Positions 34,588-43,571 of a stretch of 64,000 nt of DNA are shown here, piece by piece. The position numbers and the translations under genes are program-made. Within the stretch, counting starts at the first letter, position 1, and every line of letters starts with the position of its first letter. This DNA is from Parvularcula sp039822105 (GTDB taxonomy: Bacteria; Pseudomonadota; Alphaproteobacteria; Caulobacterales; Parvularculaceae): the NCBI GenBank assembly GCA_039822105.1, contig JBCBMW010000009.1, forward strand, positions 67,069 to 131,068, written 5' to 3'. The notes under the pieces are model-generated. The model was given only the letters and a program-made list of their open reading frames with translations, had not been told where the DNA came from and did not search any database.

Positions 34588-35823
34588 ATGGCTATGATGT
34601 GGCGCAGTTTTTCGGGCGCGTTGTGCGCGCTGGCTTTCACAACCGGCGCGATGGCCGCTGATCCCATGATCAAGGCGTGGGAAGAGCGCGCGCTGGCGTC
34701 CGAAGACCCGGTGGACGTGCCGGTCGATACGTATCGGCTGCTGACGGGTCTTTACCTGTCGATGTACCTCGCTGGTGCGGAAGTCGATGACCGGTATGAT
34801 CTTGATACTGATCTCCCGCCGGCCGAAGCGACAGCGGATGAAGCCGCGGCCGCGGCTGGCCGCGCCTATCTCAGCGCTTACTTCCAAACCTCTCCCGGCC
34901 GACTGGGCCGGGTCCCCAAACTCAACAGGCGGGACGACCTGCAGGCGCTGGCCAGCGCCGCGGCGGAGAAGGCCTTTGGACTGGTCACCGCCACAAAGAG
35001 CGATCCTGTCCCCTACCGCCCCTTCGTGGTTCCCGGCCGCTATGTGCCAACCCGGATTCCCCGCGACGTCAGCATGGCGCACCTGCCCCATTTTGGCTTT
35101 GACCCTCAGCGTGCGACAGAGATTGCGCCGCCGCCTCAGCCGGGCAGTGATCACTATGCGGAGAGTTACAACGAAACCAAGGCCATTGGCGGCACCCGCA
35201 GCAGTCTACGGACCGAGGGTCAAACCAAGGCCACGATGATCTACGACTTACAAGACCCTCATCCGATGATCTTCCGCCTCCTCGCGCGGCGGGACCTCTC
35301 GCTGTTTGAGCAGGCGCGGATCATGGCCATCATGGATATAGGGTTTGAGGACATGACGGCGGCGCAGTTCGCCGGAAAGACGCACTTCCAGTCCTGGCGC
35401 CCAATCACCGCTATTCGCAACGGCGACATTGATGGCCGTGAAGACACAGAGATCGACCCTGCGTGGACGCCGCTTCTCGATACACCCAATTCGTCAGAGT
35501 ACCCGTGTGGTCACTGCACGTTCGTATCAGCGACTGCGCATATGTTGAACGTGCTCTTGCCACTTGAGGATGGTGAGAAGGTGGTCATCCTCGCCACAGA
35601 CCTGGTCACCACTGAGAACAATCGCGGTTTCGATGGGGACCTCATCTCCCACATTGAGGGTTTTCGGATCGAGCTTGATAGCTACGCGGACTACGCCGTG
35701 CAGGGATCGGAGTCGCGGATCCACAACGGCGCGCATTTCCGCTACTCCACAGACGCGGGGCAGGCGTTAGGCCCCCAGGTCGGTCAGGCCGTGCTTGATG
35801 CATGGGATGGCCTGCCCGATTGA
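34588..35823 (+). CDS. Exported vanadium haloperoxidase / PAP2 phosphatase-like protein
   Basis: Second member of the superfamily in the window, 411 residues, with a Sec signal peptide (to about AMAA). Active-site residues can be placed: K264 and R271 in KTHFQSWRPI, H309 in EYPCGHCTF, and R377 and H383 in SRIHNGAHFRYS. A Cys follows the catalytic His, and PCGH replaces PSGH; similar plant/bacterial proteins with SxEYPxGH are known as haloperoxidase-like of undefined activity. ATG 34588 is used (TTG 34585 in frame). It opens a cassette of exported hydrolases that continues to 39 kb. Confidence 0.84.
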   Translation: MAMMWRSFSGALCALAFTTGAMAADPMIKAWEERALASEDPVDVPVDTYRLLTGLYLSMYLAGAEVDDRYDLDTDLPPAEATADEAAAAAGRAYLSAYFQTSPGRLGRVPKLNRRDDLQALASAAAEKAFGLVTATKSDPVPYRPFVVPGRYVPTRIPRDVSMAHLPHFGFDPQRATEIAPPPQPGSDHYAESYNETKAIGGTRSSLRTEGQTKATMIYDLQDPHPMIFRLLARRDLSLFEQARIMAIMDIGFEDMTAAQFAGKTHFQSWRPITAIRNGDIDGREDTEIDPAWTPLLDTPNSSEYPCGHCTFVSATAHMLNVLLPLEDGEKVVILATDLVTTENNRGFDGDLISHIEGFRIELDSYADYAVQGSESRIHNGAHFRYSTDAGQALGPQVGQAVLDAWDGLPD

Positions 35824-35938
35824 TCGTGCCTTGTGACCAGCGGCCGTTGCGTCCATATCCCCAATGCTGACATGGCTGATGACAATAGATCTTGAGCTCC
35901 CAGGATCCGTCATCGGTCCGAATTGCACTGGGTAAGGT

Positions 35939-37192
35939 ATGGTTCTGAGATCACTTCTCCTCAATTTCGCTGTTGTGCTGTTTGTTGGTGCGTGCGCAGC
36001 CTCGGAGGATGATCAGCTCGCCTGGCAAGATGACGTTGATGCCTATGCGGAGCAACTGGAAGCGCGCCACCTCAATCTCTTCCATACACTCGGCGAAGAC
36101 GTATTCCGAGCCGAGGTCGCGCGACTTCGCCAAGATGGGACCCGCTGGTCAAAAGAAGAGCGGGTTGTGGCGCTCATGCGTCTCACCCGGCGGATTGGGG
36201 ACGGGCATACCAGCATCCCGCTCTGGGGGGAGGAGCTTCGTCGTTACCCAATTGAGTTCACCATTGTTGAGGACGCTGTGCGCGTGACTGGTGCGGACGA
36301 TCGGCGGCGCGACCTCCTGGGTCAGACTTTGACGGCCATCAACAGTGTGCCGATCACAGAGATCTTTGCTCAGCTGGCCGAAATTGTCCCCTTTGTTGAG
36401 AATGACCAATCACTGAAAGTCCGTATTGGGATGTATCTCCCGATCGAGGACATCCTCGTGGGTCTCGGTATTGTGGAGAGGGGGCGGCCGACAACTTTCA
36501 CCTTTGATAACGAGGGGATGGAGCATATCACCGCGATCGCTGCCCTCGATCAGAAGGCACACCAAGCGCTGGAGATGACCAGACTATCGTCTGTACGCCC
36601 CGACGACATCTTTGCGCTCGTCGATCGTGCATCAAACGATCTCTGGTTTGGCGCCAGTGAGGGCAAAGAGACCGTCTATATCCGCTTTGACCGGTACCCA
36701 GGATATGACGCCATGCAGCCGTTTGGCGAGGACCTGCAGCGCTTTATCAACCGTCACCAGTCTTCTCATTTGATCATCGATCTACGGAACAATTTTGGCG
36801 GCGATTTCTTTGTGGGGCTGGCTTTGGCGTCCTATCTGAACCTCGCCGACTCCATTGAGTGGGAAGAGGGTGTTTACGTCTTGGTGGGCCCCAAGACGTT
36901 TTCTGCGGCCATGAGCAACGCTGTTCAGTTCAAACAGATCCTAGGAGCGAGATGGGTCGGTGAAGCACCCGGCGCCCGGCCCTGCGGTTATCAGGACATG
37001 GGGCAGTTCACGCTCCCGCGTTCTGAACTCGTGGTCACCCATTCCAAACGGTACTTCTGTTTCATCGATACTGAAGACGACAGTCTGCAGCCTGATGTTC
37101 TGGTTCCTGCGCGCTTCGATGATCTGCTGGCTGAGCGTGACAGCGTGCTAACCTGGGTCATGGGCGATATTGCGGGCCAGCTTGCCAACTAG
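35939..37192 (+). CDS. Lipoprotein related to S41 (C-terminal processing) peptidases
   Basis: Protein of 417 residues with a lipobox near residue 19 (FVGAC). An N-terminal helical part holds the RIGDGHTSI motif, and the C-terminal half has the S41 catalytic strand-turn HLIIDLRNNFGG followed by GPKTFSAAMSNAVQF, where Ser in TFSAAM corresponds to the S41 nucleophile. There is no obvious PDZ domain between them, as in tricorn/retinol-binding-like S41 members. The start is ATG 35939, with a weak ribosome site. Stop shared with the amidohydrolase gene (CTAG at 37189-37192). Confidence 0.8.
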   Translation: MVLRSLLLNFAVVLFVGACAASEDDQLAWQDDVDAYAEQLEARHLNLFHTLGEDVFRAEVARLRQDGTRWSKEERVVALMRLTRRIGDGHTSIPLWGEELRRYPIEFTIVEDAVRVTGADDRRRDLLGQTLTAINSVPITEIFAQLAEIVPFVENDQSLKVRIGMYLPIEDILVGLGIVERGRPTTFTFDNEGMEHITAIAALDQKAHQALEMTRLSSVRPDDIFALVDRASNDLWFGASEGKETVYIRFDRYPGYDAMQPFGEDLQRFINRHQSSHLIIDLRNNFGGDFFVGLALASYLNLADSIEWEEGVYVLVGPKTFSAAMSNAVQFKQILGARWVGEAPGARPCGYQDMGQFTLPRSELVVTHSKRYFCFIDTEDDSLQPDVLVPARFDDLLAERDSVLTWVMGDIAGQLAN

Positions 37193-38205
37193 AGCTCTGA
37201 TCGCCCCATAGCCCTTGTGCGCATGTCTTGCTCGTCGAGTTCAAAGAACCGCACGGCATTGTTGAACATAATGTCCGCTCTCTGCTCTTCTGTCAGGAAG
37301 TCGGCGTTTTCGATGATCTCGACGGACTTGGAGATAAGGCCAGGCCACGTCATAGCGTCCGCACCGAACATCAGTCTGTTGGCGTAGCCCGCATCGACAA
37401 TGGCCTTGAGCTGATCATAAAAATACTCCGTACCCTTGCCCCACATGATGCCGCCAATGTCGACATAAACTTGCGGGTAGGTCCACAGCATCATGATCAG
37501 CTCATCATTGAAGCCCTCAGCCATATGCATGATGGAGATTTTGAGGTTCGGGTGTGCGGCGAGAACCGGCTCCAGCAGCAGCGGGTCGCCATGCGAGATG
37601 CGGTACTCTTTGAAAAAGGCTGCCGTACCCGGAGGGCCACTCCCCATATGGATTTGGACAGGCACGCTCATCTCTTCGGCCATGGCCCAATAGGGCATCA
37701 TGTCCGGATGATCTGGCGCGACGCCCACATATTGGTTGGAGACCTCGCCCAGCACCAAGAAGCCCCCATCGGCAAAGAACTCGCGAGCTTCTTCTGGTGA
37801 GTACGGATCGCGCCGGATGTTCAGCTGAAGGCTCTTGATAAACCGATCAGGTGCCGCCGCTTTCCAAGTGTTGACGCGATCAGGCGGCCCACTGAGGATC
37901 CCAACGGCGTTGTTCTTTTCAAGCTCATCAATCGTCGCCTGCATCAGGGCGTCGGCGGTCTCCGGAACGCCGACCGGATCATCGCATGGCGGGTTCGACA
38001 TCGTCATGCCCATTTGCATCGGCCAGTCCTCTACACCGGTCGGCGCTGGCATGTTGGGAACCATCGGTACACATGCATAAGCCGGGATCGGACCATTGGC
38101 CGTCGGCAGCATGGCATGGACATGCACATCAATCATCGGTTGCTGTGCGCAAGCCGAGGCGATCAAAGCCCCCGCTGCCCATACGCGCAAAAGTAATCTC
38201 TTCAT
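37189..38205 (-). CDS. Exported amidohydrolase-2 family protein
   Basis: Protein of 338 residues with a signal peptide ending ACAQQ (possibly a lipobox, IASAC), then a TIM-barrel metal hydrolase: DVHVHAM (HxH metal site), VQIHMGSGP, ISIMHMAEGF (His) and MFGADAMTWP (Asp). This is the ACMSD/LigY-type amidohydrolase_2 family, which decarboxylates or hydrolyses carboxylic or cyclic substrates, though these proteins are usually cytosolic. An exported member suggests periplasmic work on an unknown compound. Divergent from nothing close; the esterase lies 82 bp upstream on the same strand. Confidence 0.84.
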   Translation of the reverse strand: MKRLLLRVWAAGALIASACAQQPMIDVHVHAMLPTANGPIPAYACVPMVPNMPAPTGVEDWPMQMGMTMSNPPCDDPVGVPETADALMQATIDELEKNNAVGILSGPPDRVNTWKAAAPDRFIKSLQLNIRRDPYSPEEAREFFADGGFLVLGEVSNQYVGVAPDHPDMMPYWAMAEEMSVPVQIHMGSGPPGTAAFFKEYRISHGDPLLLEPVLAAHPNLKISIMHMAEGFNDELIMMLWTYPQVYVDIGGIMWGKGTEYFYDQLKAIVDAGYANRLMFGADAMTWPGLISKSVEIIENADFLTEEQRADIMFNNAVRFFELDEQDMRTRAMGRSEL

Positions 38206-38287
38206 CTGTCACTCCGCCCTCGGCATTAGGGTATGCGCGGCGGACGCGGGGCGAAAGTGCTCTGCTGCACTTGCCGAAAAACAGCGT

Positions 38288-39163
38288 CTATTCAGCGGTA
38301 TGTGACCTCAAGAACAGAGAGACTTGCTCGACGACCGCCCGCCGATCGGCGTTACCGAAGGGGTTCGTGGCAAACCCGTGCCCACGCCCTTCAAAGCGTG
38401 AGAGGGTGCAGCCGCCGCCGTTTTGCTCCCAAGCTTCCGCATGCGCCTCAACCCATGCCAGAGGAATGACTCGGTCATCTGTGCCATGAAGAATAAGACA
38501 AGGCCCACCCAAGTGGCCGATGGTGTTTGCCGGATCTAACGATAGCAGGACCTCGGGTGTGATATTGCTGGGTTGAGACAATCGGTTCCAGTTTTTCGTC
38601 AGGGTACCTTTATCAAGATTGATTGCCGGATTGATCAACACGACAGGTCCAGGGGGCGGGGCCTCACCGTGCTTAGCGTAGGCAGCCAAGGCGAGGAAAC
38701 CGCCAGCGCTGCTCCCGCCGACGGCAAGCCGGGAAGGGACGATCTTCAGGGCTTCAACCTGATCAGGCAGCCAGCCAAAGAAAGCCGCAGCGTCTGCGAC
38801 GCTATCGCTGATGCCTGCCTTGTCCGTGACAGCCATGCGGTAGGTCGGGAGAAGCACGACATACCCCTGATCGGCCAGACCATGGGCCAATCCTGACAAT
38901 TGCCAGGGCGAACCTGCTCGCCACGCGCCGCCGTGGAACAGGACGATCGCTGGGTGGTCCGCGCCATTCGACCATTCCGCGGGCAGGTGGACCAAGACAT
39001 CCAGCGGATGTCCTCCTTGTGCGGCAGGATAGGAGAGGATCTGGTCCGGTGCGTGGCTGCCCGCGTAGATCAGTCGGTAAACGCCGTAGATCTTCCCGCT
39101 CGCGACCAGCCAAAATGCGGTGACGGAAAGGACAACGAGGAAGAGCGCTGCGAACCGGACCAT
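38288..39163 (-). CDS. Alpha/beta hydrolase, esterase/lipase (BD-FAE/HSL-like)
   Basis: Hydrolase of 291 residues with an N-terminal hydrophobic segment (signal anchor, about 3-22). HGGAW is the oxyanion hole of the hormone-sensitive-lipase/BD-FAE group, GGSSAGG the nucleophile elbow, HGTDDRVIP the Asp and GRGHGFA the His. The ATG at 39161-39163 starts the hydrophobic segment; the frame is open to 39292 but that part overlaps the acyltransferase gene. Likely periplasmic membrane-anchored carboxylesterase, substrate unknown. Confidence 0.84.
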   Translation of the reverse strand: MVRFAALFLVVLSVTAFWLVASGKIYGVYRLIYAGSHAPDQILSYPAAQGGHPLDVLVHLPAEWSNGADHPAIVLFHGGAWRAGSPWQLSGLAHGLADQGYVVLLPTYRMAVTDKAGISDSVADAAAFFGWLPDQVEALKIVPSRLAVGGSSAGGFLALAAYAKHGEAPPPGPVVLINPAINLDKGTLTKNWNRLSQPSNITPEVLLSLDPANTIGHLGGPCLILHGTDDRVIPLAWVEAHAEAWEQNGGGCTLSRFEGRGHGFATNPFGNADRRAVVEQVSLFLRSHTAE

Positions 39164-39191
39164 GCTGTCGCCCCCTTGCGCTCGCTGTTCG

Positions 39192-40181
39192 TCAGCCCCG
39201 AGTCGCGCGCCATTCCTCGAGGCTGTAGCCCTTGCGGATGCCTTCGGTGACGTAGAGCCGGAGCTCTTCCGCGGCTTCGTCATTGTCTTCAAGGAGCTGA
39301 TCAGCCGTGATCGGACGTTCGATCTTGATGTCGAAGACCTGGTTCTTCTTGTTCAGAAGCTCGTGGAACAAGGTCATGTCCCGAAGCTCTTCGTTGACGT
39401 TGTTGAACCAGTAATAGAGCCAAGAGTTCCGTGAAATGAGGTTCGCCGGAATGATCGGGCATTTGTAGCGCTTGGGCAGGCTGGCCACCGTCGACATCCA
39501 CGGCCGTTCGATCATCTGCTTTTCAGGGTTGATGTAGGCGAGCCGGCCCGACGGGAAGAGCACGATGGCGCGTTCCTCGGCGAAGGCCTGGTTGGTCGCC
39601 TTCAAGGTCTCACGGCTCTTGGCGCGCGATTTCTTCTCATCGCGCCATTCAACGGGGATCAGTTTGTCCGTGATCAGAGGGTTGAGGCGGATCGCGTCTG
39701 CGTTGACGAAAACGATGACGTCATCGCGCAGGCCCGCCAATGCATCGTGCACGGCCAAACCGTCTGCAATGCCCGTCGGGTGGTTGAGCGCGATGATGAA
39801 AGGCCCCTCTTTGGGGATATGCTCAAGGCCTTCGACCTGAAGCTTCATCTTTAGCATGTCGGAGGCGTAGGCGAAGGCCTCCGCCGCATTCATCCGGCCG
39901 GCGGTGTTCACCATGCGCACGGCGCGGCGATAGTCGAGCAGCTCATTCAGGGTCGCCCGGTAAAGCGGCCAGAGCTTCGACTGTGAGAGTTTGATCGCCC
40001 GCTCACGGATCAAGATGTCGACGATGTGCTTGTGCTTATCCTCGTCCGAGGGCGGCACGTAGTAGGGGCTCGACGTCTGCCATTCGAGAATGCGCGCGTC
40101 CGCCTCGCTCGTCTCTGGATAGAGCGGCTTGGCGTCAGGGCCCAGCATGGGCGTTGTCAGCGTGACATTACCGTCTGCCAC
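39192..40181 (-). CDS. PlsC-like acyltransferase
   Basis: Protein of 329 residues with the acyltransferase motifs NHPTGIADG (block I, NHxxxxxDG) at about 131-139, and FPSGR (block III) at about 216-220. The region after has IIPANLI (block IV). This places it near lysophosphatidic-acid or ornithine-lipid-type acyltransferases that attach acyl groups to glycerophosphate or amino lipids. No membrane helix is obvious, so it is probably peripheral. The start is GTG 40179-40181, one base after the rph stop, so the two are co-transcribed. Confidence 0.85.
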   Translation of the reverse strand: MADGNVTLTTPMLGPDAKPLYPETSEADARILEWQTSSPYYVPPSDEDKHKHIVDILIRERAIKLSQSKLWPLYRATLNELLDYRRAVRMVNTAGRMNAAEAFAYASDMLKMKLQVEGLEHIPKEGPFIIALNHPTGIADGLAVHDALAGLRDDVIVFVNADAIRLNPLITDKLIPVEWRDEKKSRAKSRETLKATNQAFAEERAIVLFPSGRLAYINPEKQMIERPWMSTVASLPKRYKCPIIPANLISRNSWLYYWFNNVNEELRDMTLFHELLNKKNQVFDIKIERPITADQLLEDNDEAAEELRLYVTEGIRKGYSLEEWRATRG

Positions 40182-40182
40182 A

Positions 40183-40887
40183 TCACACCTCGTTCTGTTT
40201 CGCGGTCAGCTCGGCACAGCCTTGCTTGGCGAGGGTGAAGAGAGCCTGAAACTGTTCGTCCGAAAATGGGTCACCTTCGGCCGTCGCTTGGATTTCCACC
40301 ACGCCGCCATCGCCGGTGATGATGAAGTTGGCGTCGGCTTGGGCGTTGGAATCCTCATCATAATCAAGGTCGAGAACCGGCCCACCGCCGTAAAGGCCGC
40401 AAGAAATGGCGGCCACGGATCCCTTGAGGGGATCCTTGGTGATCACACCATCCTCGAGCGCCCAGCGGACCGCTTCGCGCAAAGCGACAAAGCCCCCGGT
40501 GATCGAGGCGCAGCGCGTGCCGCCATCGGCCTGGATCACGTCGCAGTCGATGGTGATCTGGCGTTCGCCTAAGGTTTTGAAGTCGACAACGGCCCGCAAG
40601 GAGCGGCCGATCAGCCGCTGGATCTCTTGCGTACGGCCGGAGGGGCCGTTTTTCGTCTCCCGGCGGCCCCGTGTGTGGGTCGCGCGCGGCAGCATGGAAT
40701 ACTCAGCCGTCACCCAGCCGGTGCCATTGCCGCGCATCCACGGCGGCACATTCTCTTCCCAGCTCGCGGTGCAGAGCACATGCGTGTGCCCGCATTTGAT
40801 CAGGCATGAGCCCTCAGCGTGGCGGGAAACCCCGGTTTCGATCGAGACAGGGCGAATTTCGTTAAAAGTCCGGCCGGACGGGCGCAT
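40183..40887 (-). CDS. rph: Ribonuclease PH
   Basis: Phosphorolytic 3' to 5' exoribonuclease that trims tRNA precursors. The 234 residues have the expected MRPSGRTFNEIRPV start, YSMLPRATHTRGRRE with the RNA-contact arginines, QEIQRLIGRSLRAV, IDCDVIQADGGTRCASITG (phosphate site) and GDGGVVEIQATAEGDPF. Length is normal. In alphaproteobacteria rph usually lies back to back with hrcA; here a foreign-looking gene stands between them. Confidence 0.96.
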   Translation of the reverse strand: MRPSGRTFNEIRPVSIETGVSRHAEGSCLIKCGHTHVLCTASWEENVPPWMRGNGTGWVTAEYSMLPRATHTRGRRETKNGPSGRTQEIQRLIGRSLRAVVDFKTLGERQITIDCDVIQADGGTRCASITGGFVALREAVRWALEDGVITKDPLKGSVAAISCGLYGGGPVLDLDYDEDSNAQADANFIITGDGGVVEIQATAEGDPFSDEQFQALFTLAKQGCAELTAKQNEV

Positions 40888-41122
40888 GGGCGTGAGCTTT
40901 CGATATCAAAGATCCGCCTCTAACGCCGACTGCCGCTGGCGTCGAGCATCAGTGTGATTACTGAGCGGAGAGATGAAGGGGTGGGCGGTTGTCCGAACAT
41001 AAGAAATCTCACCGCAAGACGTGCAATGACTTTACGAAATGCTTGCAAATATCTAACGAATATAGACAATTGTCCATTGGGCTGATATCCAGGATTGAGT
41101 TGATCGTTGCGGGTGGTGGGTA
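40888..41122. other. Intergenic region with a sharp GC-to-AT change
   Basis: 235 bp between rph (leftward) and the AT-rich gene (rightward). The first half looks like the local chromosome; from about 41000 the sequence turns AT-rich (for example AAATATCTAACGAATATAG at about 41046-41064), probably carrying the promoter of the next gene. No CIRCE repeat is present. Confidence 0.6.
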
Positions 41123-42346
41123 GTGCGTTTCCTATTTCTACTTTTGTTTAGTGTCCTAATTTTATTCGGATTTTTTGATACTGCCTTGGCGCAGGCAGAT
41201 GAGGCTAAAAGTGCCACACGCATGTCTGCGGAGACCGATCCTCAGAGGGACGTATACTATCAATACACTCGCTCCCGACGTCTTGCGAGAGAAGTTGGTG
41301 AGCTCGATGAAGAGATCGATCTTTGGTACGGTGCGAAATCCATCTTGGTTCCGCCCTATTACGGTAGTCAAAGTGCTGACTTCGAGGCCGCCTACGAGGA
41401 ATTCCAAGAACTAGAGGCCATCTTGGACTACCTTGAGGCGCTCGCTGATGATGATGAGGTTAGTTCTGATATCAATATGCAGGCGGAAGAGTTTGCTCGA
41501 AAGATGTCATCTCATGTTATCATTGCAAATGTGATCTCACGTTTGGATCCGGAAATACTATCGTCAAGTTACATCGAAAGTGAATTTGGACCAAGCCAGG
41601 GTTATACACGATCTTTTCTGGTCGATATGCAGCGAATACTGACGGGTATCGATAGCTTAAATCAGCAAAATCCTGCGCGCGTTAGACGAACTATGTATAA
41701 TCGTTGCAGCTTTATCCAAGACTGGTACTATGAAAGTGTGGACCTATCTAAAGAAGACGTTCCGGATATAAAGGATTGTTTAGATTGGGGTCGTGAACAG
41801 AAGAATTCTGTTGAAAATTTGTTTAATGGTGTTGTTGGTGTACGAAGAAATATAGCAGATGCTTTAGACAAAAAGATAAGTGACGTTATTCAAGAGAAAG
41901 ATAGTAAGGAGAAAGAGCTAATTGATATAGAGAATAAGATAAGTGAGATTCAGCGTGAAATAGATAGTGGCACAGTAATATCGAAATCTGCTATAAGAAT
42001 AATTGGATATGCCCTTATCGCGTGGGTTGTTGTCGTTATTACGACAGCTGTGTCCATAACCGGAGGACCTCACTTTTGCGGAAAAAAGCCTGAAAAGGCG
42101 CCGAATGAGAATCGGGTTCTTCTTGAGGCTATGACCGTATTCATTCTTACGGCGGCTATTCTAATACTGGGAATTGCAAGCAAGATATCTTCTGAAGTTC
42201 TTGGGACATTGATTGGCGGAATATCGGGCTACGTCCTTGGGAAGTTCAAGGAGGCCGCATCGGGGGATCGCGATGGAGGAAACTCGACCGCTCCTGATTC
42301 GCCTGGAAGCGCTGTCTCAGCTCCGCCTGCAGAACCCGCCGACTGA
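41123..42346 (+). CDS. AT-rich exported coiled-coil membrane protein of unknown function
   Basis: Protein of 407 residues that I do not recognise. Signal peptide about 1-23 (ends ALAQA), a helical, acidic body (about 40-230) with three Cys at 195, 219 and 319, a coiled coil at about 240-282, then three membrane segments at about 291-313, 333-353 and 357-373, the last Gly-rich (GTLIGGISGYVLG), and a short Pro/Ser/Ala tail. Most of the body would therefore lie outside the cytoplasm. Codons are AT-rich (runs such as 41821-42000 are near one-third GC by eye against over 60% around), which suggests transfer; only the last 100 bases are GC-rich. The start is GTG 41123. It splits the usual rph/hrcA pair. 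Confidence 0.82.
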   Translation: MRFLFLLLFSVLILFGFFDTALAQADEAKSATRMSAETDPQRDVYYQYTRSRRLAREVGELDEEIDLWYGAKSILVPPYYGSQSADFEAAYEEFQELEAILDYLEALADDDEVSSDINMQAEEFARKMSSHVIIANVISRLDPEILSSSYIESEFGPSQGYTRSFLVDMQRILTGIDSLNQQNPARVRRTMYNRCSFIQDWYYESVDLSKEDVPDIKDCLDWGREQKNSVENLFNGVVGVRRNIADALDKKISDVIQEKDSKEKELIDIENKISEIQREIDSGTVISKSAIRIIGYALIAWVVVVITTAVSITGGPHFCGKKPEKAPNENRVLLEAMTVFILTAAILILGIASKISSEVLGTLIGGISGYVLGKFKEAASGDRDGGNSTAPDSPGSAVSAPPAEPAD

Positions 42347-42395
42347 GAGGTGAGTTGATCCACTCTTCCATCCTTCGCTCGGTCATCGCTATGTG

Positions 42396-43430
42396 ATGTG
42401 GGTGAGCACACTGCAAGACATCGATGCCCGGTCGCGCACCATCTTTAAGGAGTTGGTTGAGGCCTATTTGGAGAGCGGGGAGCCCGTGGGCAGCCGTACG
42501 CTGTCGCGGCGTGCTGACCTTGGCGTGTCACCAGCGACCATTCGCAATGTCATGGCGGATCTCACCGAGCTGGGTCTCCTCGGTGCGCCTCACAGCTCAG
42601 CGGGGCGCTTGCCGACCGAACGGGGCCTTCGCCTCTTTGTCGACGGCATGCTTGAGGTCGGGGAGCCGACGCCGGAGGAGCGCGCAGCGCTCGAAAACGA
42701 AGCCGGCGCCGGCGATATGCAAGGCATGCTCGACCACGCGGCCGGGATGCTCTCTGGGCTGACGCAAATGGCGAGCCTGGTCGTCGCGTCGAAAACCGAT
42801 CGCCCGCTCAAACATCTCGAGTTTGTTCGCCTGGATGATGCCACCGCGCTGGCGGTGATCGTCGACCAGGGCGGGGACATCGAGAACCGTGTGATCAACC
42901 TGCCCAAGGGTCTGCCGGCCACGGCATTGATCGAGGCATCCAACTATCTCAACGCACAGCTTGCCGGGCGGACCCTGCAAGAAGCCAGGCGCATCGTCCT
43001 TCAGGAGATCGAGGCCCGGCGGACCCAGCTTGATGATCTGACAGCTGAGCTCGCGCGGCGCGGGATCGCGGAGCTGTCCTCCAGCCCAGCAGGCAAACAA
43101 CTGATCGTCCGTGGACAGTCTAATCTTCTGGCCGGGGCGCAGGATGATCTTGAGCGCGTCCAACAGCTCTTTGATGAGCTTGAGCGCCAAGAGGGGCTGA
43201 TTGATCTGCTTGAGGCGGCAAGGGACGGCGAGGGTGTACGGATCTTTATTGGTGCAGAGAACAGGCTCTTCTCGCTATCCGGGAGCTCTGTTGTGGCGGC
43301 GCCCTACCGCGACCGCGACCACAACATTGTTGGGGTCCTTGGCGTTGTGGGCCCGACCCGGCTCAACTATGGCCGGGTGATCCCGCTTGTTGATTACACG
43401 GCGGAAATCGTCACGCGCATGATGCGTTGA
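42396..43430 (+). CDS. hrcA: Heat-inducible transcription repressor HrcA
   Basis: Repressor of class I heat-shock genes that binds the CIRCE inverted repeat. The 344-residue protein has the N-terminal winged-helix (AYLESGEPVGSRTLSRRADLGVSPATIRNVMADL), the GLLGAPHSSAGRLPTERGLRLFVDGM segment, and the C-terminal GAF-like dimerisation part (IFIGAENRLF, VAAPYRDRDHNIVGVLGVVGPTRLNYGRVIPLVDYTA). ATG 42396 is used, with GTG 42393 and GTG 42402 in frame. I see no CIRCE repeat before it, nor before grpE, dnaK or dnaJ in the window, so its targets (probably groESL) are elsewhere. Confidence 0.96.
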   Translation: MWVSTLQDIDARSRTIFKELVEAYLESGEPVGSRTLSRRADLGVSPATIRNVMADLTELGLLGAPHSSAGRLPTERGLRLFVDGMLEVGEPTPEERAALENEAGAGDMQGMLDHAAGMLSGLTQMASLVVASKTDRPLKHLEFVRLDDATALAVIVDQGGDIENRVINLPKGLPATALIEASNYLNAQLAGRTLQEARRIVLQEIEARRTQLDDLTAELARRGIAELSSSPAGKQLIVRGQSNLLAGAQDDLERVQQLFDELERQEGLIDLLEAARDGEGVRIFIGAENRLFSLSGSSVVAAPYRDRDHNIVGVLGVVGPTRLNYGRVIPLVDYTAEIVTRMMR

Positions 43431-43495
43431 TATGACGTAACGGGATCAATGATGATTTCGTGACACTTCTCTGATTTCTGAATTTTTCGTGAAGA

Positions 43496-43513
43496 CTGTC
43501 ACACGGCTGTCGA
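43496..43513 (+). promoter_or_regulatory. Putative PhoB box
   Basis: CTGTCACACGGCTGTCGA: two 7-base direct repeats (CTGTCAC and CTGTCGA) separated by four bases, the 7-4-7 spacing of PhoB sites (consensus CTGTCATAxAxCTGTCAY). It lies 59 bp before the start of the TonB receptor at 43572. The second repeat deviates at one core base, and the linker is GC-rich, so this is a candidate only. Confidence 0.45.
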
Positions 43514-43571
43514 ATTCCTCGGGCATGGGCGCCTCCGCAGGGTCGATCATGGCCACTAGGGGAAAATCCGT

